Below, piece after piece: positions 60,854-64,000 of a stretch of DNA of 64,000 bases. The stretch spans positions 124,001-188,000 of the forward strand of contig NZ_SSBK01000006.1 of the NCBI RefSeq assembly GCF_004795035.1. Reading direction: 5' to 3'. The stretch comes from Streptomyces sp. A0958. Lineage in GTDB: Bacteria > Actinomycetota > Actinomycetes > Streptomycetales > Streptomycetaceae. Numbering within the stretch: position 1 is the first letter of the stretch; each line of letters begins with the position of its first letter. The translations under genes were made by a program, and so were the position numbers. The notes beneath the pieces were generated by a model that was given only the letters and a program-made list of their open reading frames with translations, ran no database searches and had not been told where the DNA came from.

Positions 60854-61969
60854 TCAGCCGCGCGGGTAGCGGGCCAGCCAGCCCCGGGCCGCGGTGGCCG
60901 GGCTGTGCAGGGCGGGCCCCTGGGTCATCTCCATGGCGAAGTCGTCGGCGAGTTCGAGGAGGGTGGCCCGCCCCTCCAGCTCGGCGAGCCAGCCCGGCGG
61001 CAGCGCGGTCTCCCCGTGCAGCGCGCCGAGCAGCGCCCCGCACAGCGCCCCCGTGGCCGAGGACGGGCCGCCGTGGTTCACCGCCAGCCGCAGCCCGTGC
61101 CGTACGTCCTCCCCGACCAGGGCGCAGTACACCGCCACCGCCAGCACCTCTTCGGCGGATTCGGTGGCGCCCAGGGACTCGACGAGCGCGGGGCCCGGAA
61201 TGCCCTGGCGTACGGTGCCGAGGGCCTGGCGCAGCGCCTCGGTGACGGGTTCGTGGCCGGGGCGTTCCGCGAGCAGCCCGAGCGCGTGCTGTACGGAGCC
61301 GTCCAGCGTCTCGCCGCGTGCCAGCCCGTGCACGATGACGGCGAAGGCGCCGGCGGAGAGCAGGGCGGTGGGGTGGCCGTGGGTGTGCGCGGCGCACTCG
61401 ACGGCGAGCTGGAGGACGAGCTGCGGCTCCCAGCCGACGAGCAGCCCGAAGGGCGCGGAGCGGGTGAGCGCGGCCGAGTCGTGCGCGGCGGGGTTCTTGG
61501 GGCGGTCCAGGGTGCCCATGATGTCGTCGCCGAGGCCGCCCAGGCATTCCCGGGTGGGGGCGCGGCGGGCGTAGAGCCATTCCTGCACGGCGAGCCAGCC
61601 GTTGTCCTCGCGGCGTTCGTCGGGCCCCCAGTCGTGCTGGGTGGCGGCCCAGCGCAGGTGGGCGCGGTGCACGTCGGTGGGCGGGTGCCAGGCGCCGGTG
61701 TCGCGGCGGACCTGGGCGCGGATCAGCCCGTCGACGGTGAACAGGGTGAGCTGGGTGGCGGCGGTGACGGTGCCGCGTCCGCCGTGGGCGGGGACGAAGT
61801 CGGTGACGGCCTCGGGCCCGTGGGCGGCGCGGATCTCCTCCAGCGAGAGGGCGCTGACGCCGGCCCCGAGGGCGTCACCGATGGCGCCGCCGAGCAGGGC
61901 GCCGCGTACCCGGCTGCGGAAGTCCTGCTGCTCGGCACGGCCCCAGACGGCCGAGGTCCCTGTGCTCAC
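60854..61969 (-). CDS. ADP-ribosylglycohydrolase family protein
   Basis: 371 residues from GTG at 61969 (AAGGGG 5 bp upstream). RVRGALLGGAIGDALGAGVSALSLEEI is the family's first block. Two further blocks carry metal ligands: TAATQLTLFTVDGLI, where the usual T-D-D-T is replaced by T-Q-L-T, and VNHGGPSSATGALCGALLGAL, where the usual G-x-D-x-D-S/T is G-P-S-S-A-T. The dinuclear Mg ligands therefore look partly lost, so the enzyme may be altered or inactive. It is convergent with the symporter gene, 6 bp apart. Confidence 0.82.
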   Translation of the reverse strand: MSTGTSAVWGRAEQQDFRSRVRGALLGGAIGDALGAGVSALSLEEIRAAHGPEAVTDFVPAHGGRGTVTAATQLTLFTVDGLIRAQVRRDTGAWHPPTDVHRAHLRWAATQHDWGPDERREDNGWLAVQEWLYARRAPTRECLGGLGDDIMGTLDRPKNPAAHDSAALTRSAPFGLLVGWEPQLVLQLAVECAAHTHGHPTALLSAGAFAVIVHGLARGETLDGSVQHALGLLAERPGHEPVTEALRQALGTVRQGIPGPALVESLGATESAEEVLAVAVYCALVGEDVRHGLRLAVNHGGPSSATGALCGALLGALHGETALPPGWLAELEGRATLLELADDFAMEMTQGPALHSPATAARGWLARYPRG

Positions 61970-61998
61970 CGTGCCCCTTCCCGCCTGCCCGTCGATTC

Positions 61999-62073
61999 GT
62001 TTCCCTGTGCGACGTTTCCCTGTGCGACGCTTCTCTGTACGGCGCTTCCCTGTGCGGCGTTTCCCTGTGCGAC
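61999..62073. repeat. Five 15-bp tandem repeats upstream of ADP-ribosylglycohydrolase gene
   Basis: GTTTCCCTGTGCGAC occurs exactly at 61999, 62014 and 62059, with one-to-four-base variants at 62029 and 62044; period 15, no gaps. It sits 30-104 bp upstream of the start codon, in the expected promoter. If translated from an earlier start it would encode an RTGKR repeat. Confidence 0.85.
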
Positions 62074-62271
62074 TGTGCGGTGACTGCGCAGCACTGTAAT
62101 CGAACGGGTACGGCGGCCGAGGGGCCGGAACGGTATGTACGAGGTGGCGGCGTCGGTTCGGTTTTGGGCCCCGAAATCCGGTGTGCCGCTCTCGTGACCG
62201 GCCCATCGGGGGTGTCCTGCCCGGCCCGGAATTCCGTTGCGGCGCGCGGTGACCGGCACGATGATCGCCCG

Positions 62272-63180
62272 ATGCCCTCATCTCACCCCGACGGCCGCGC
62301 CGGCATCGACGCCGCGCTGGTCGAGCGTCTGCTCGCCGCCCAGTTCCCGCAGTGGAGCCGCCTGCCCGTGGTCCCCGTCGAGGTCGACGGCTGGGACAAC
62401 CGGACGTACCGCCTCGGCGACGCCATGACGGTCCGGCTCCCCACCGCGGCGGGCTACGTCCCCGCTATGGAGAAGGAGCACCACTGGCTGCCGAGGCTGG
62501 CCCCCTCGCTGCCCGTCCCGGTGCCCCCGGTGCTGGGCCTGGGCGCACCCGGTGAGGGCTACCCCTTCCCCTGGTCGGTCCGCCGCTGGCTCCCCGGCGA
62601 GACGGCGGCGCGCGGGCGGATCGACGACCTGTCCCGGTTCGCGGTCTCGGTGGCGGAGTTCGTCCGCGCTCTCCAGCGCTGCGACCCGGCAGGTGGTCCG
62701 GCGGCCGGTGAGCACAGCTGGTACCGGGGCGCCTCGCCCGCGTACTACGACGAGGAGACCCGGCGCTGCCTGGCCGCGCTGGAGGGACGCGTCGACACGG
62801 GCCGGGCGCGGGCGGTCTGGGAGGCGGCCCTCGCCGCCGAGTGGTCCGGGGCGCCGGTGTGGTTCCACGGGGACACCGCCTCCGGGAACCTGCTGGTCGA
62901 CGGGGGCGAACTGTCGGCCGTCATCGACTTCGGCACCTCGGGGGTCGGCGACCCGGCCTGTGATCTGGTGATCGCCTGGGGCATGTTCGACGGTGAGAGC
63001 CGGGAGGCGTTCCGGGACGCGGTCGGCCAGGACGCCGGGACCTGGGCGCGGGCCCGGGGCTGGGCGCTGTGGAAGGCGCTGCTGAATCTGACGGGGGACG
63101 CCGGGTCGGACCCGGTGCGGGCGGCGGCCGAACGGCGCGTGATCGACGCGGTCCTGGCCGACCACGAGGCCTTGCGCTGA
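62272..63180 (+). CDS. Aminoglycoside phosphotransferase-family kinase
   Basis: 302 residues from the ATG at 62272. APH fold marks: VDGWDNRTYRLGDAMTVRLP (N-lobe, beta3), WFHGDTASGNLLVDGGEL with catalytic Asp in HGDxxxxN, and VIDFGTSGVGDPACDL (DFG). Members phosphorylate aminoglycosides, macrolides, sugars or other small molecules; the exact substrate is unknown. It is monocistronic. Confidence 0.88.
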   Translation: MPSSHPDGRAGIDAALVERLLAAQFPQWSRLPVVPVEVDGWDNRTYRLGDAMTVRLPTAAGYVPAMEKEHHWLPRLAPSLPVPVPPVLGLGAPGEGYPFPWSVRRWLPGETAARGRIDDLSRFAVSVAEFVRALQRCDPAGGPAAGEHSWYRGASPAYYDEETRRCLAALEGRVDTGRARAVWEAALAAEWSGAPVWFHGDTASGNLLVDGGELSAVIDFGTSGVGDPACDLVIAWGMFDGESREAFRDAVGQDAGTWARARGWALWKALLNLTGDAGSDPVRAAAERRVIDAVLADHEALR

Positions 63181-63190
63181 GGGCGTCCGC

Positions 63191-64000
63191 TCAGCTGGTC
63201 ATGCCGCGTGCCTTGGAGTACACGTCGAGGACGGCCAGGCAGAGCGGGACGAGGGCGAGGAGGAGCAGCACCTCGGCCAGGTCGGAGAGGCGGCCCCAGA
63301 AGGGGGAGAGGCCCTTCTTGGGGATGATCAGCGCGATGCCGGTCAGCAGGGCGGCGCCGGCCGTGACGGCCGCGGCGAGCCACAGCGTACGGATGTCGAG
63401 CGGTCCGCGGTCGTGCTCGGTCAGGAGCTTGACGACGGCGTCGGCCGGCGGGTTGAGGGACAGCCCGAGCACCAGCAGGCCCAGGGCGGCGAGGCCCGCG
63501 CTCAGCACGGCGGCGACCTGGGCGGTGTAGCGGAAGATCCGTGCGCGCAGCAGCATGGCCAGCCCGGCGACCAGTGCGAGGATCTGGCCCCAGATGTCGG
63601 AGGAGAAGCCCAGGACTGCGGCCGAGGCGACGACCACCACGCAGCAGCCTCCGACGAGGCCGAGCAGCAGTTCGTGCCCGCGCCGGGCCTGGGCCGCGAT
63701 GCGTTCGGTGTCGACGGGGTCGGGGTCGCCGAGGCCGGGCTCGTGGTCGAGGTCGGCGTCCGTCGTGGGGCGGGGGGCGGCGTAGCCGATCGGCAGCTGG
63801 GCCACCCTCGCGGAGAGTCCGGGCAGGAAGGCGATGGCGCCGATCGCGACGACCGCGCAGACCGCGGCGGTGTCGCGGGGGCGGGCTTCGGTGACGATCG
63901 AGCAGAACGTGGCGAGGGTGCCGACCGCCGAGGCGAAGACCACCGCGACGAACGGGGCGTCGCCGGTCGGCATCGCGACGACGAGCCCGGCGGAGACGAG
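63191..64000 (-). CDS. eccD: EccD-like type VII secretion membrane protein, 5' end outside window
   Basis: The open frame runs off the right edge; 269 residues of the C-terminal half are visible. About eight hydrophobic helices are interrupted by one acidic cytoplasmic loop (TTDADLDHEPGLGDPDPVDTE, with ERIAAQARRGHELLLGLV after it), as in the EccD channel-forming subunit of ESX systems. The end is KGLSPFWGRLSDLAEVLLLLALVPLCLAVLDVYSKARG. It would export WXG100-type proteins. Other ESX genes must lie to the right. Confidence 0.85.
   Translation of the reverse strand, partial: LVSAGLVVAMPTGDAPFVAVVFASAVGTLATFCSIVTEARPRDTAAVCAVVAIGAIAFLPGLSARVAQLPIGYAAPRPTTDADLDHEPGLGDPDPVDTERIAAQARRGHELLLGLVGGCCVVVVASAAVLGFSSDIWGQILALVAGLAMLLRARIFRYTAQVAAVLSAGLAALGLLVLGLSLNPPADAVVKLLTEHDRGPLDIRTLWLAAAVTAGAALLTGIALIIPKKGLSPFWGRLSDLAEVLLLLALVPLCLAVLDVYSKARGMTS

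Overview
The window comes from a high-GC actinomycete chromosome, almost certainly a Streptomyces. The evidence is strong GC bias at third codon positions, frequent GTG/TTG starts, the HrdD group-2 sigma factor, the SepX/GlpR cell-division membrane protein, DUF6227, a GPP34 protein and a Scr1-like/DUF397 pair. No rRNA, CRISPR array or complete prophage is visible.

Positions 1-15.8 kb are accessory. They open with the 3' part of an RHS/YD-repeat toxin gene (1-3603), followed by small RHS-trailing genes and decayed sequence (3.7-5.7 kb). Next is a translationally coupled three-gene leftward operon around a STAND-like P-loop NTPase (5728-9130). A rightward pair runs from the same divergent region: an unknown protein plus an Xre-ImmA/IrrE metallopeptidase (9584-11413). 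A coiled-coil/winged-helix protein and an unusual recombination module follow: an Xre-like regulator, a tyrosine-recombinase-like protein lacking the first catalytic arginine, and an overlapping DDE transposase-like protein (12437-15519). The region stops at tRNA-Ala(CGC), a plausible island boundary.

Positions 15.9-45.2 kb look like conserved chromosome. A compact leftward block carries sepX/glpR, a RimJ-type acetyltransferase, mogA, moaC, moeA/glp and galU, with 5-formyl-THF cyclo-ligase divergent; this is the actinobacterial cluster in which a gephyrin-like MoeA has been co-opted for cell division. Further on are a penicillin-acylase-family enzyme, a K+/H+ antiporter with a probable CTG start, and an MFS exporter. 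A zinc-ribbon protein lies behind a near-perfect CIRCE box and matches the mycobacterial redox-regulated chaperone Ruc. Then come MTA phosphorylase, a SAF-domain protein and MscL. A redox locus (31.3-33.2 kb) is broken by several frameshifts and deletions. After it come a P1 peptidase, DUF6227, two MFS drug exporters each next to a likely regulator (WYL and TetR), hrdD, a DODA-type dioxygenase with a divergent MarR, and a secreted M6-like protease.

Positions 45.5-64 kb are mixed. tRNA-Arg(CCT) is followed by an OGG-fold protein and a restriction endonuclease-TerD fusion, which may be DNA-damage or defence functions. Then come a GNAT enzyme, a large membrane protein, a DD-carboxypeptidase with a roughly 400-residue acidic cytoplasmic extension, GPP34, the Scr1-like/DUF397 pair, an SDR, a sodium:solute symporter, an ADP-ribosylglycohydrolase, an APH-family kinase and the end of a type VII secretion EccD gene.

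A pattern crosses the whole window: at least seven genes have their stop-codon region tandemly duplicated just downstream (16-46 bp periods).
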